Shown: positions 47,490 through 61,123, numbered from the stretch's first letter. The stretch is 64,000 nt of DNA from Zygnema cylindricum (GCA_037447655.1 JBBHKE010002671.1:124001-188000), one strand, 5' to 3'. The notes: generated by a model from the sequence alone, not told the origin. Program-made: numbers and translations.

Positions 47490-48639
47490 TGTTTCTTTTT
47501 GTATTTGTTTCTGTTCTCTTCTTTCTTTTTTCAATCCACCTGAAATCCGGAAGCCTATCTCTTATCCACGTAAGTTGGACATCTGCAAGTCTGACTCGCA
47601 GCATTTTAATGCCCATCCAAGTTTTCCAGCATCTGGATGTTCGTTCGGGTCTAATTTAATTGATAACTTTTTGGCTTCCGGTCCGATACCGACCATGGTA
47701 ATGTTTTGACCCAGCTGAATGGTTCCTTTCCTGAATAGTGACCTTTGGCGAGGAGACAGGGTGTAGCAGGAAGAGATAAACAAGTTTGTTTGGATGAGGA
47801 TTTCAGACATTTTGTTTATGACAGAATTTAGCATTAGCTGAGGTATTTTATACGCATTGATTTGGCATGTAACTTGTAATTGGGAAGAAGATTTCTTACT
47901 TGTGCATAGAAACTGTGTAGGTAAAGGTTAATAGTTTCAATGTTTAAGTGAAATTAATGCCATACGATCTTGGTGATAGAAGGTAATGTTTACATTTGGG
48001 ACAAAAATTTGAGTATCAAAGGTGAGAGAATTGAATTCTGTGCAACATTGCCCTATTTCCATTCTTCTTTTCAAATCGTCTGTTGTTCATTTTCACTATG
48101 TGAAAATTTTGAATAACTGAATAATGTCAACACTCGTTTATCTAGAAAACGTCTACTCTCATTTGGCAGGTATGAGAAAATATATATAAAATCTTCACGA
48201 TTGCGAAAAATGAATTTTCCTTTTTCATCTTCTTTCCATGACAATTTTCCCTACCATTTCTTTATTAATTGTTGACGATATAATTTCACTCCTCTCCTTT
48301 CCCAAACCGTGCCAAACAATAGCAGTAATACAACAGTAGGTATTAAGAATATCCACATCTCCAATTGCAGTAGGATAAGAAAATATCTTCACCACATTCA
48401 AAATTCTCCATCTTTTCCCCTCGTGTTTTTTCTTTTCCATTTTCCAAAGTAGAATCAAATTCCATGATCTGGCATTTTTCCATCCCAAAAGAGAATATAC
48501 CAATCAAAGTGTCGCATTACATCTAATCCTAAATTGTAGCAGCTGGACAGACACCTTTTTCTGACCCAAACACAGTTTCAAAATTATGCCTGTACACGTC
48601 ATAAAGACCGCATCAACAGGCAAATAATGGATAATTTCG
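47490..48639. other. Convergent 3' spacer, NNF1 / ROK1
   Basis: Open frames exist on both strands at 47449-47834, but none continues an exon chain or matches a family I know. The rest is AT-rich and should contain both 3' untranslated regions. Confidence 0.45.
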
Positions 48640-51600
48640 TCATTCTTCGACATTCTGCTTTGCCAACTTCCTTCTCTTCGACGCCTCGATCATTTCCCTG
48701 AAACAAAAAAAAAACATGAAAAGAAAGGCCTGATGGTATTAGAGCGCAGCTTCATATTCAATATACTCCATCATAGCTCCTCAAAAATGTTTCAGCACAA
48801 AAAATTGGTACATGCACAACACTTATATCTAATCCCCTTCGATTCTGCCTCAGGAAGTTGTAAACTCAAATAATCACCTTTTCCGTCGTATCTTCATTGC
48901 GTCAATTTTAGGCATTGTGGATATGTCCTTCCTCCTTGGGACTCGAAGCTTATCTTTCCCCCTGATTCTTTGCTTCGGCAGTGCCAGCATCCATGGTGGA
49001 GCCTCACAACCTGACGCCACCATCACATTCGCAATTGATCTCAACATAGGCTTATCACTCTCTGTGTAAAGACTAATCGCTTTCCCAGCTCGGCCAGCTC
49101 TGCCACTTCGGCCTGGACATCACACAAAAGACAAAAGTCAGAATTTTCCAATATCTAAAATAAAAACGTCAGAAACTCATTCTATAACAATGTATCAATT
49201 TAAAAGAACAAGTCAGACTCAGCATATTCAGATATCTCAACTTAAAAAAGAAAACATATCTAAAAGTCAGTTTATATAAATGTTTCAACTTAAACAGTAT
49301 CTCAACCACAAAAGACGGCAGAAAGTAAATTCTTGTTTCATCTTCAAATACAGGTCAGAAAGTCAGTATTTTCTTATTGCAGGACTTCAAAGACAGGACA
49401 GGTTGCATAAGAGTAACATAGAACATAGAATCCCAATTCCACAAGACTAACTAATCCCCTTACCAATGCGGTGTATGTATGAAGCTGTGTTTTGGGGAAG
49501 ATCATAATTCACTACACAGGCAACCCCTTTGAAATCCATGCCTCGAGCCATGACATCTGTCGCAATTAGCACCCAGATTCGGCCAGCTCGAAAATTATCC
49601 ACCACAGTTTCCCTCTGCAATTCCGACAACAGCCCAATGTCCAAACATCCAGAGGGGTCAAGTACAGGAAAAGAACCCTCAGCTCACCGAGTGGCTCAAG
49701 AGAAAAAATAAAAGACAAAGTAACACAAGATTCAAGAAACAACATCCAGCAGCCAAGAAGCGATCCCCTCAGCGTGTGGCTTCGAACTAAAGAACAATGA
49801 CAGAACCTTGGAAAATAAGTAGTACAGATGTGACAATTATGAGGATCGGATACATCCATTATCCAGCCTATCTCAGGCAAATACGCGACATCATCAGGTG
49901 AATAACATGTGTGATCTTACAATGTGCACAGATACACACAATCCTGTGCTGGTAATAGATCGCAACATCCTTTGGCAAGCTCACAACAGGCCACGCACAT
50001 TAATACAGATGAATGGTCTTCATGCAGCCTGCGTAGAATAGTATGCACCACAAAGGAAAGACAGGAATACTAAGATGCACTAACATCTATACCTCATACT
50101 TTCATACAAAAGTCACCTGTGCTTGTGTCCGGTCTGCATGAATCACATCCACATTTATGCCCTCGAAAGCTAGCTCCTTGTATAACTGCTTTGCACGCTC
50201 CTTACTTTGCACAAAAATAAGCACAGGAGGCTGCAGTCCCTGAAAAATCAAAATAGAAAAAAAAAAAAACAAAGCAACCAAAGGCTATTATCAAAAGCAT
50301 TGCATTGGAACATTCAACAGAGTCAACACGCCAAAAAAGTACAGCACAAGCTACAGAACTGGCATCAGGTTGTCAGAGGTGATTGTTTATCAACACAGAT
50401 CTTCAGTGTGTAGCATAAGCATTTTGATAATCATCATTTGCCAGGTCTCTACCAGATAAACGACATATCATTAAAGAAGCTACTTTGGTTTCTAAGAAAC
50501 TTACTTCAATAAACAAGATAGCTTTACCACAACAAAAAGGGGACTTCTCATCATTCAAAAGCGTCAGCGGAAAAAAAGATCCTAGGCCTACTTTCAAGAC
50601 CAGCACTAAGCAGGTAGGAACCTTTCAAAAACACATCGAGATGTGCATTAGGAGACGTATCAACATGGCATCAATTCTGTCCGCCCGTCTCTACTTGTCA
50701 TCATGAAGGTTGCTAGAATCCTGCATTTTTTTTTCTGTTGAACCACAATCCTAACTCAACCTTATATCCAAATAAAGTGAACACAACACCATAACTGACA
50801 AGGGAAAAAAAATAAGCCAGCTTGCTTGCAGCAAACTCATGCAATAAAACATTTCAAAAAACAAGCCACCTGCCATAGCAGCAAGGACAGAGAAATACCT
50901 CTTGAAACATCTGCCTGACAGCAAGTAATTTGCCCTCCTCACTACCCACAAACATGAGTTTCTGGTCCACTGTCTCTGCCGCAGCATTCCTGAAACCGCA
51001 ATCCACAACAAATGTTGTGATATGGGATTTAGGAGACTACACCAAACAGAAATCGGTAAACAAATAACCACAAGTGACAGACAGAAAAAAATCCTCAGGA
51101 AAAAACATTTTTCAATATGCATTTCAGTCTACTTCAATATGCAATCATAAAGAATCTGAAGAACAGCTTAAAGAAAATCTGCAAAACTCCACCTCAGGCA
51201 AAACATGCCGAGTTAAATATGAGCAATTAAACTTTGCCTCGAGTAAATGAGATAACTGAAGCTCAATAATGGCAAGGATGCTACCTTTATTTTGCATCAT
51301 GATTTAACGCGGCAACAAGAACACTGCAGCGCTGGTAATGATGCTAACAATTGACCAACCAAACCTTCATGGTCACCAGACAAGTTCCAACTAGCAGAAA
51401 GGAAGCATACAACTAGTCGCCATGTTTATGATTTAAGTAACTGAATTTAATTGTTAAGGATTAGGAGTATAATGTACTCGCCTTTCCCCAATGACAATGC
51501 GGACAGGATCCTGCAAAACAGTTCGAGCTAGTTCCTCCACATTCTCTGGCAACGTTGCACTGAAGAGGGTGCGAATCACCTTGGGATTGGAACAAGCAGC

Positions 51601-54600
51601 GATCACTACATCGATTTGCTCTACAAATCCCATTTCAAAAAGCTTGTCTGCTTCGTCTAGAACCAAATGCTGAACTCTGCAAAATTAGCAACACAACAGC
51701 GAATGACATGCAATCAGCAACATTAATCTAAATAGGGAATGTGCAAAGCATCATAGAACTGCAAAGAGTCAAAACAACGCCTTTATAGCTTACAATTTAA
51801 ACATCAGATTTTTAATGACACACAAACTGGTTCTAGCAAATGCAGTGCCCTAATAATGTGGAGATTCAGCTTGCCGTAGCTCAGAAACTTAAAATTGTGA
51901 TTAGCATCACAGAGGCGAACCTCCATCAGATGTCCAGACATAAACATTTTCATCATCACCGCAATGGCAAGTTCCACAGTTTTAAGGATGAAAAGGACAT
52001 TACAAAATTCCGCAGCAAAAAAGAGGTTCAAATGGCATGTGCACCATGCAAGTAGACAAATATGGTACAAGCCAGCCAAATAAAGCCCATTCAAGAAAAG
52101 AAGAAAAGATAAAAAATGGAAAACTTTGGAAGTAAAGAAAACACCTGGTAAGGTCCACTTCTTCTTTTGTCAGCGAGTGATCCAGTCGCAGTGGTGTGGA
52201 AATGAGAATGTCACATGGGGCAGCAGAGAAACCAATGGTGTTAGCGGTTGCCTTGGTCATCAAACGGGCTTTTAATTTGCTTCCTTTAATGATTTTCTTC
52301 AGTTCACGTGCAGTTTGCAAAGCGAGCTCCCTAGTAGGACACAAGATCACAGCTCGGATCCCATCAGTTGAAGGAACCTGTAAATTAGAAGCAAAATATC
52401 AGCATCAACACATTTTTAAGTGGTAAGCTTTACATAATGAAGCATATTGAAGCGATGAAACACGAAAAGAACTAACATGCTGGTTAAGGATATATGAATA
52501 TAAATATTTACCTTCAAAGACATTAAAATGGGAATAAGGAAGGCCATCGTCTTTCCAGAGCCAGTGGGTGCACAAGCAAAGCACTCACGACCCTGAACAA
52601 AAAAAAAAACCAAAATTAAAATCAGGCCATAAAAGTAGCGATCCTGGAGTAGGGGCAGGACACAACGTTCATTAATTAAACATGCAACATTAGACCAGAC
52701 ATAAGCAATAGGAAAAAAAAATCGCATTCAACCAGAGTAAACAAATTCCTTCAAGTAGAACAGTAAAGCATTGGCCCCCTTTACAGCAGACTTCTCATTT
52801 ATCATCCATGCACACAATGCGTTGGCAAATCACAAAAACAAGGTTTAACGACTAATGCTGATAAAATCAGCTAAAAAAACCTAGTGACTTTCAAATATAC
52901 AGACCTGCATGTCTCAGTAAAATTCAAAGCGCACAAAAAAAAGGAAAACCTGCCCACCCACAGTAAAGTATCCTCAGAGTAAAGTGAACAGACAAAAATA
53001 CAAAAATGAAGTTAACTTACTGATAGTAATACAGGTATAGCCTGCCTCTGAATAGGCGTTGGCTCTGTGTAGCCTGAATTTACCAAATTCATAAAAAGGT
53101 AGCTTTTGCAACCAAGCCTGTGCACTTCACAACATAAACATACAAGAAATTCAAAAACAACATTAAAAAAAGGATATGAATGACGTAAGAAAAATATCTT
53201 GTAGGAAAACATGCGCGTCTTTGGACAAACCAATTCCAAGTGAATTCAATCACCTAATTCAAGGAATTTCACAAGAATTCAACCTGGAATCACAAACATC
53301 CAGGAAAACAAAACTCCTAAAACGGATTCAAGAATATATGCCGGCAACTCCTAAACTAGCTTTCATAGATACAAATGCCACCAAGGTAAAAGGCTTACTT
53401 AGTCAGGTCTTCAAAAGAGTTCATGGGGGCTGGCACTCTTTGGCCTGATACATGAATCTTATATTTTTTCCGAAGAAGAGCATCAGCCTGTATTCATGCA
53501 AGGAAAACATAGTTCCTGTCCCCTTAGAAACATCACCACTGAGATGAAGTCCACGCTACGCACTTGCAAAGAGACCGATTCCTTGTTACACTACATCCCT
53601 TAGAAATCCTCAGCGTGACATGAAAACTCCTAAATGTGGCAGCTTGTCTGCCAGGAAACTAACATACGTAGCAATAATAAAGCCAAATTTCATTGACTCG
53701 AACAAAAATAAAACAGTTTAGAAGTCAGAATGACGCACCTCAACTCTGGCAGCTTCTACTTTCTGTTGTTCCTTGTTGACTGGTTTCTTCGTCACAGCGG
53801 CTTTCCTAGGTTTGAAAATTGAAACATCCTCAACTTCCACATCTGCCAACAAATAAGCCAGTGGCAAATTAATTGCCAAAAGAAAAAAGGAGCTGAACCA
53901 AGTAAGAAGACAAAGACACAACAGGGAGGAAACTGCAAACATGTCTTTAACGACAAAACGTCCTGGCTGACCATCAATTCACATCCTACAATTCTACCAT
54001 GACAACATCACAAACTTGACACACGGCTTACCTTGCTTGTCCCCGTTGCTTCTTTTTTTATCCACTTTGCTCCTTTTCGTACTTGGAGGCTGCTCCGTAA
54101 TTTCAGTAGATTGTACGCTTTTCAAAATCCGTTCCCGTTTCCTACTCGAACGACTCTTATCCATCTCGGTTGTATCTCGAATTGCTGTTTCCTCTTTTTC
54201 AGGTTTGCGAGACTTTGCACAGTCACCAAAGAAGTCCAGCAACTTCGAGGGTGCGGATGCCAGAGGAACTTCGACTACTTTGCTTTTTTTCTGCCATTTT
54301 AAAATCAAAACACACTTGCTTAGCATAAACTTGAATGTAGTGATGACGAACAAGCCAGAAAAACATACAAATTGCTGTTAACAAAAATTTAAGATACAAT
54401 GAGCAATGGATGTTAAGGAATGCTAAACTGGACGTGAAGGAAAATCGATGACGAGAAGAAAAAGGGGAAAAAATGTCGGTTTTCTAAATCTGATGTGAAC
54501 AGTGAAACATCCGTAGACTTTAACACGTTATACAAAAACAACAACGGAAGAAAACTTAAAAAAAGCCTTGGAAAATAAATATATATTGTTTTAAGTGCTA

Positions 54601-54718
54601 CAAGGCGATGGCCAGGTGTTTACAGAAGCCTTACATGAAACAGGTCCATATCACGGCCATACTTTGCTCTGTCGAAGTGCAACCCGGCAAAAAGAGCTTT
54701 CTCCGGAACTACCGCCAT
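48640..54718 (-). CDS. ROK1: DEAD-box RNA helicase ROK1/DDX52 (plant RH57 type)
   Basis: Thirteen exons in phase: 54635-54718, 54032-54290, 53739-53842, 53399-53487, 53021-53117, 52512-52592, 52145-52377, 51482-51676, 50899-50989, 50117-50239, 49464-49614, 48878-49112, 48640-48697; 599 residues. The N-terminus ([16 protein letters not shown]) and [21 protein letters not shown] are typical of the ROK1 branch. Helicase motifs: Q motif [14 protein letters not shown] at 194-207, Walker A APTGSGKT at 219-226, PTRELA at 252-257, DEAD at 323-326, SAT at 355-357, and [11 protein letters not shown] at 500-510. The C-terminus is basic. ROK1/DDX52 acts in the nucleolus on pre-18S rRNA processing and small-subunit assembly. 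Intron 8 has a GC donor (AAAG/GCGAGT); the nearby GT alternative would run into a stop, so the GC site is required. Confidence 0.94.
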
Positions 54719-55544
54719 GGGGAAAAAAACAACGAAGCAGCACTAGACTTGCAAGACGGCATAAAATCATGCCTAGCTGTAAAAGCAATGAGCCAGATGG
54801 GAGCTTTGAGACAAGTAATCGGTGAAAACTGTGATGCGGAATCACTGCTTCATTTAGGATGGAATAAATACTTCACAATGGCAGGGTTCAAGGCCACAAA
54901 CTATACTTTATATTGCATTCCGTTGTTGCATTGCTGTCTTGTTCACAGTTTTATGACTGATGACAGGTGTCTGTACGATCTCCAAAAACTGTGTACGCTG
55001 AATTGTCTTAACTATATAGTATATACCGTCCTCCGCGACGGTGCTAAGGCATACGGTTCAGGCAGGATGATCGACGGTGTCGATTATTTCCACATATTCT
55101 GGGGAATTACATTCAAATTAACGTCTCTACTGTACTTTCCCGAAAGGCAACTGAAGGGTGTAAAATTATAAATTGTAAAGACGCTATATATATTTTCTGA
55201 TCTCCAAAATCTATGGCGTCTTTACTAGTGTGTTCCTGCACATCCCAGGTCCGTACTAGCGGTCTGTATTTCTTATATAAGCCATACCATCTGCCACCGC
55301 TAGAGTGTAATTTTTTCAGCGGCATTAAGACACTTGCTAACTTTAATCATTTTTTTTTGTTTGACACTTTCTTGATAACTTACATTCAAAACTTATGGTA
55401 GACTATCTGTAAACATAAAACGTTTTACTAGCCCCTTATTTTTTAATGTTAGGAGTTTCAGGTTCAAGGCACGTTGTGTTATTTTCCTTAATTTGAATCA
55501 TACATTGTCTGGAGTAATCTTTCTCAATGCATCAAATTATAGCT

Positions 55545-55690
55545 TGCTCTCTTGTAATTAGAGCTTGTAGCTAATAGCTTTCAGCTAATTTGTCGCTTGC
55601 TTGTAGCTTGTAGCTTGCCGCCTGTAGCTTGTAGGTTATAGCTTACAGCTTTGCTTGTAATTATAGCTTGCTTATAGCTCCTAATCTATC
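55545..55690. repeat. TAGCTTGTAGCT low-complexity repeat
   Basis: Units such as TAGCTTGTAGCTTG, with variants GCTTGCTTGTAG and GCTTATAGC, recur with irregular spacing. It is non-coding and lies in the ROK1/CRR7 spacer. Confidence 0.7.
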
Positions 55691-56554
55691 TTGCCTTCTT
55701 GCTTATAATCCTGATTTCATCCAAATTGGTTGTAGTATGGAGAAAATTGCAAAGAAAACTTCAAACAATCCACCGCTATTAGTAGCAAGCATACTAGTTT
55801 TTTTTATGCCGGTTTTTTGATGCATACTCGATAGCGAGCCAGAAAAGCAATAGAAAATCAAAAATAAACAGGTCTTTTGCAATCTTGACCAATTCTTTTA
55901 CAATTTTGTGTAGTCAACACTAAATTATTCACTAATTTATGTGTATGAATTAGTGTTAGCACACTTGTTTCGTACATTAGTGTTGCCGCGTACTATTGAA
56001 AAGTTTGGGACTAGAAACAGGAAATACTAGAAGTATTGTACAAGCTGTTCAAAAATCATTTCTTAACAATACTTCACTGTGCACTTGGTTCATGCTCGTG
56101 ATAAGCTGCTCTACTGGACTCTTTACTCTGGTAAAGGACCTGTACGCTCTAAGAAAAGTTTTCTAGCTAGAGTAATCTACGTTTTAAACTTCGCTACCTC
56201 TCTATTGCAGGTATTGGTTGCCGATGGATGCCATGTATCTCACTTTTCTTCATCAAGGGATTCCAGGCTTCATGAAACAAAAGTGGGGCTAAAGTATGTT
56301 ACCAAAACTTCCCTTTGTATGTCAATAAATTAAAACTTATGACATTTCTTTTTGTGCAAAAATGTATCTGCACAATACCCATGCTTACATATGTTGCTTA
56401 CTTGAATATATGTGATGCAATGTAGGTTGTTTTCCTAGTATGATGTCACAAATTTTGTAGACTACTAAATGAAAAGTTGTCTTTAATTAAAACCCCTATG
56501 GTCGAGAGGACACGAATGATTGTGAAGGCATCAATTGTATGCCTGAGAAAAAGA

Positions 56555-56640
56555 AAGGGAGTGACAGAGAGAGAGAAACAAAAGGAGAAGGAGAGAGGGA
56601 AAGAGAGGGAAAGAGAGAGAGAGGGTAAGGGGGTGCGAAG
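56555..56640 (+). repeat. GA-rich purine tract
   Basis: A GAGAGAGA/GGAAAGAG run about 85 bp long lies upstream of CRR7. It yields a charged open frame on the plus strand that I regard as an artefact. Confidence 0.75.
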
Positions 56641-56883
56641 GAGGCAACTTGAAGTTTGATTTGGCTTTGTGTGACGACGGTGTATGAATGGTATTCTGTA
56701 CTCGGTGTATGACTGTAAAACTCGAGGTCCACACTTTGAAGGCTTCTTCAGATGAGAGGCGTGACGTGGCAAAGTGTGTCATATTGTGAAGGTTTGCATG
56801 ACCGTCCTTCCCACTCACGATTCCAAAGTGGATGCCATTTTGTCTTCTTCTGGGCAGCCTTCTTTTGACTCTTATTACATGCA

Positions 56884-58018
56884 ATGCTAAGTAGATGCCA
56901 TTTTGTCCTCTTATGGATATCCTTATTTTGCTTGTTTTTATCTGGGCTTGTTGGGGTCAATGAAGCTTCCAGCTGGAGGGCAGCCATATCATGGGGCTGT
57001 GAGAAGCCGGTAGCCCGCCCCGTCCAGCGAAACCTTCAAAAATGCCATGAATCCTCTTTCCATCAACAATTGTTTTGCCAGGCAACATTGACAAGAACTG
57101 TTTCAGTGACATTGGACAATTGTGCCACTAACCATGGGCAATATATGAGGCCTTCGTTTCAAAACCCATCCGTGGTCAGCAATCAATCAAGAGTGAGGCC
57201 CTTGCCATCTTGTCCTTGGCTGGAAATGATTCCGAGGACAATAGTTTCGTGTTGCATTCAGATTATCTAACTTTTTTACATCTGTTATAAAGTATTGTTA
57301 TAGAAGCTTTGATATTCCATGCCAAAGGAGCTTAAATGGACATGTCTTTAATTTTCTTTTTGCACTGAAGAACTTGTTTTTTTTAGTCGAAGATGTGGAT
57401 GAATTCTTTCTGGTCATTGATTTCTGTTACTAAAACGAAGATTTTCTTACTAGTTTTATGGCCATCCGTTTTTTTTTTTATTATTATTGCTCCTTCCATG
57501 CCCAATCAATTGATTGGCGTGTTGAATCAATTCTTTAGCTTTTCTTAGCTCTTAGTCTGAGAAGACTTGTGATTTATGAACCCCTTGTCTTCTACAAAGG
57601 CTTCAGTTCCACTCACAAGTGCCTTATTACCACCTTTTGCTCCCTTGGGATGTAATCTCCTGTGTTTTTTTGTGTCTCTAATTCAAACATCTATTCTCAT
57701 TTCTAGCTAATGTGTTTGTGTATTTCTCAAATTACCTTTCAGGCTACATTGGCTCGTGGCGGCCGTTCTGTTCATTTTGAGAGTGATGACACATTTTTGT
57801 TCTTAGAGCCTGGAGAAGATGAGATTTTTCTTTCAGAGGCCGAACTTCGTGACAAATTGAAGACTCGTTTAGAGCAATGGCCGAAGGAATTGCCAGATGA
57901 CCTCCGACGTTTTTCAGAGCTTGATGATGCGATAACCTATTTGATAGGATCAGCATGTGAACTGGATTTGGGAGGAGGTGAAGGGAACTTGCAATGGTTT
58001 GAAGTTCGATTGGAATAA
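56884..58018 (+). CDS. CRR7: CRR7-like chloroplast NDH assembly factor
   Basis: The last exon (57743-58018) is secure: after a TTACCTTTCAG acceptor it encodes DDTFLFLEPGEDEIFLSE, ELRDKLKTRLEQWP, DDLRRFSELDDAITYLI and ends LQWFEVRLE, a close match to CHLORORESPIRATORY REDUCTION 7. The best upstream exon is the open frame 56884-57192, which ends in an AGA/GTGAGG donor of the right phase; it would give 194 residues, somewhat longer than the ~156 of Arabidopsis. Its first ~40 residues are hydrophobic and may instead be untranslated or replaced by another first exon, so the start is uncertain. CRR7 is a stromal factor needed to assemble subcomplex A of the plastid NADH dehydrogenase-like complex. 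Its presence suggests, but does not prove, that this lineage keeps plastid ndh genes. Confidence 0.82.
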
Positions 58019-59398
58019 GCCCAGACTTTTTAAGTTTTCTAGCCTAGATTTAAGTTTTTTACTCCAGGCTTTGTTTTAACATTTGGTTGGAGAAATTGTT
58101 TTGCCAATGTTGCTGAAAACTTTTGCTTTGGCGATACTTGTTTCTTGTTTCTGACAAGCTTTACACTATTTTTGTAGTGGTTATCTTTGTCAAATCAGGA
58201 GTGAAAGGATGCCGTAGATAGTGGTATTGCTGGTTTAAGATTGTTAGTTTTGTGTTTGCTACTTGTATCCAGGAGAAATTCAATATGTGCATATATCTTT
58301 TTCTCGTTTCTATTGGTTGAACTTTTCTGCAGCTTGAGCAATTTAACTTTGGGCTGTAAGAATTGGAGTTTGCCGAGGAAAGCTTTTTTTATTTGTTTAG
58401 CAGAGGCTTGAGTCAACTCTAATTGTTGAAGCGTATTTGAAAAGTATTTGGCATGAAGATAGTCTGTAGGAAATGTTCTCCAGAAGAGTTAGAATTAATA
58501 AGAGCTAACCCTATGTTTATCATTTTTTTGTTGACACTGATTGGAGTGTACAAACAGTCAGAACATCAATCTTGAGGAATGGCATATCCATTTTTTTCCA
58601 TCATAGCTTGTAGAATTTACTTGACATTTCTCTTCATGCGGAGCTGCCGCTAGATTTTGTCTCAAAGGAACAGGGGACCTTCGCTATAACCTGCATGTTA
58701 GATGCTCAGGACATTTATCAACAATGTATAACTATATGCAATCTGCCCATTTCCAATAGATGATTAAAAAGGGACATTTGATGTGTCGAAGCCATTTAAT
58801 CTATTTGGTTCAACAATGAGGAACTAAACTTCTACCTTCTCCGTCTGAAAAATATTTGACTGTGTTTCAGTATCATTTGAACCCTACACTGCTTATGTCC
58901 TTTCCTCCATTTATTTAATCTACCGATATCCTAATTTCTTCTACTTAAAACTACAAATAAACCGTGCACAAAGGCCTCTCCAGTCCTTTTCATAATGTTT
59001 CTGGAAAACAACAACAATAATAAGCACTCTCCTCCCGTAACCAAAACTAAAGTAGTCGTAACCAAAGTTTGTGTCTTATTGGCATTTTTTGTCGGCCCCA
59101 ATTCAGCTCACTGTTATCCACATTTTGCTCCTTTGCAAGAAAACTTGTAATGGCGAAAGCCGATGCTTATGCCTATGCCTTCCTTCCCACTTTTTTCCGT
59201 GCATCTTATCCTTGCAAAAAAAGTTTTTTCTTGCAACTCCTCTCTCGTTACTCTTTCCCTTTTAACGCATTTCTTTTTAACTCTTTTCCTAGCAAAAATC
59301 TCTTTCCTGTTTGTCGCTTTTCCTTCCAACACTTATCCTTTTGAACTCTTTTCCTTTTTATATAGTTTCCTTATGACTCTTTCCTTAGTAACCCTCCA
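58019..59398. other. Convergent 3' spacer, CRR7 / BASS
   Basis: Between the two stop codons I see only AT-rich DNA and Phe/Leu/Ser-rich open frames near 59070-59400 caused by T/C-rich sequence. No gene is supported. Confidence 0.5.
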
Positions 59399-60923
59399 TT
59401 AAGCTTGTAAAGTTTTCGACGTAGGAACTTGCCAGCGCCAAAAAGCGGCCAATAGGCTCCCCAAAATAGAGTGGGTAACGGACGAAAGAGCACAAGGGGC
59501 AGCCGTTGCGGGGTCTCCAAAATGTTGCAAAGCCAAAAAGACTCCCAATACCGAGTTCTGGAGAAAGGAAAGAAAGTAAAAGAAAAAGCAAAAAAGAAAG
59601 TATTAAACATTGAAGTAATGAAGTTGAATATTTCGTCCCTTCGACATTATATGATATGGGGAGAGAGGGAGGGGAAGGGGAGGGGCAGAGGGAGGGTGAA
59701 GGAGAGGGAGAAAGCGAGTGACAGAGAGAGGACAGGAACAGGGAGAAAGAACACATGTAGAAAAGTGAAAAGAGCAGGAGGGGAGGGAAAGAGGGAGTGA
59801 CTCATACAAAACATCACTCCAAACTCAACCAAAACGAAAAATAAAAAACAAAAACACAAACAATATCGAAGCATCCTGAACCCCAAACCTTAAAAAGAAA
59901 TCGTAGTGTCCAATCCCCTACCTTTTTAATTCCAGTTCCCTTAGTTCCCTTATCCCCTTGGTTCCATTATTATTATCAATTAACATTATATCATCATCTA
60001 CCTGCATTCCCACTTCGATCGAAACGGTTCGAGAAGTAGCTGTATCGAATCCGGCGAATCGAGAAAGAAGATAACCCAATAGGAATCCTCCCCCGTGGAG
60101 GGCTCCCACAGCCTGTAGAAGCTTCCAGGCTCCTGATTGGTGCAGAGCGTTGGAACTGGAAGCTACGGCACTCCCGACGACCGCCGCTACCGTCAAAACC
60201 GCAATAACGGGCGCAAATGGGGAAACTTTTTGGACTTGTTTTGGGAAAAAATGGTTCGCAAGGGCACCGGAAACTACGGGAAGGAAGACCACCTGGGTAA
60301 GGGGAAAGGGAAGGAGAAAGGAGAGGGGAAAGGTTTTTTGAAAGTTATAAAACGGGCGCAAATGGGGAAACTTTTTGGACTTGTTTTGGGAAAAAATGGT
60401 ACGCAAAAACACCGGAAACGACAGGGAAGAAGAACACCTGGGTAAGGGTAAAGGGAAGGGGAAGGGGAGGGAAAGGAGTAAGGGAAGGGTTTTTAAATTC
60501 ATTATAAGATCGCAAACAGGGATAGTGACTAACCTGTTTTCGTAAAAAACGGTTTGCAAGGGCACCGAATTTGTTTGTCCTACCTGCAAAGTAGAAAGTA
60601 TGAGCCCGGCAGCATCCACTGGGACCAGCTGTCCTGCCAGCCTGGCAGTCAGAAGAGGAGTCATCACCTGTTCCGCCACACTTCAGTTAGTGTGGGTATT
60701 GAAACTAACCTCCCTCCCTCGATGTTTGAGGTACATGTTGTGCAGAGAAAAGACGAAGAGGAAAGCAGAAAATTAAAATCTTCTTATGGTGAGATTTGAC
60801 CAAATTACAAAATTACAAAGTTTTAATGGAAAGCTTTCCACCAATTACAAACAATATATACTGCTTTCATGGTAGGGTTTTATCAAGTACTGTAAGAAGT
60901 CTGGTTGGATTGTAAGGATGGGA

Positions 60924-60988
<65 letters not shown>

Positions 60989-61031
60989 AACAGAGAAACA
61001 GAGAGAGAGAGAGAGAGGGGGAGAGAGAGAA

Positions 61032-61070
<39 letters not shown>

Positions 61071-61085
61071 GAGGGCGAGAGAGAG

Positions 61086-61123
<38 letters not shown>

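Larger units (their letters stand above)
54719..56883. promoter_or_regulatory. Divergent upstream region, ROK1 / CRR7
   Basis: This is 2.2 kb between ROK1 and the first assignable CRR7 exon. A 187-codon plus-strand open frame (54608-55171) overlaps ROK1 exon 1 in antisense and shows no motif. A repeat of TAGCTTGTAGCT-type units fills 55545-55690, and a GA tract lies at 56555-56640. A splice-flanked stretch near 56212-56297 could be an upstream CRR7 leader exon, but no frame links convincingly. Confidence 0.45.

Noticed and set aside
54608-55171. 187-codon plus-strand open frame
   Set aside because: Its first part is the exact antisense of ROK1 exon 1, which is supported by motif and splice phase; the rest shows no motif.
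56212-56297. Splice-flanked stretch upstream of CRR7
   Set aside because: No frame links it in phase to the CRR7 exons; at most an untranslated leader exon.
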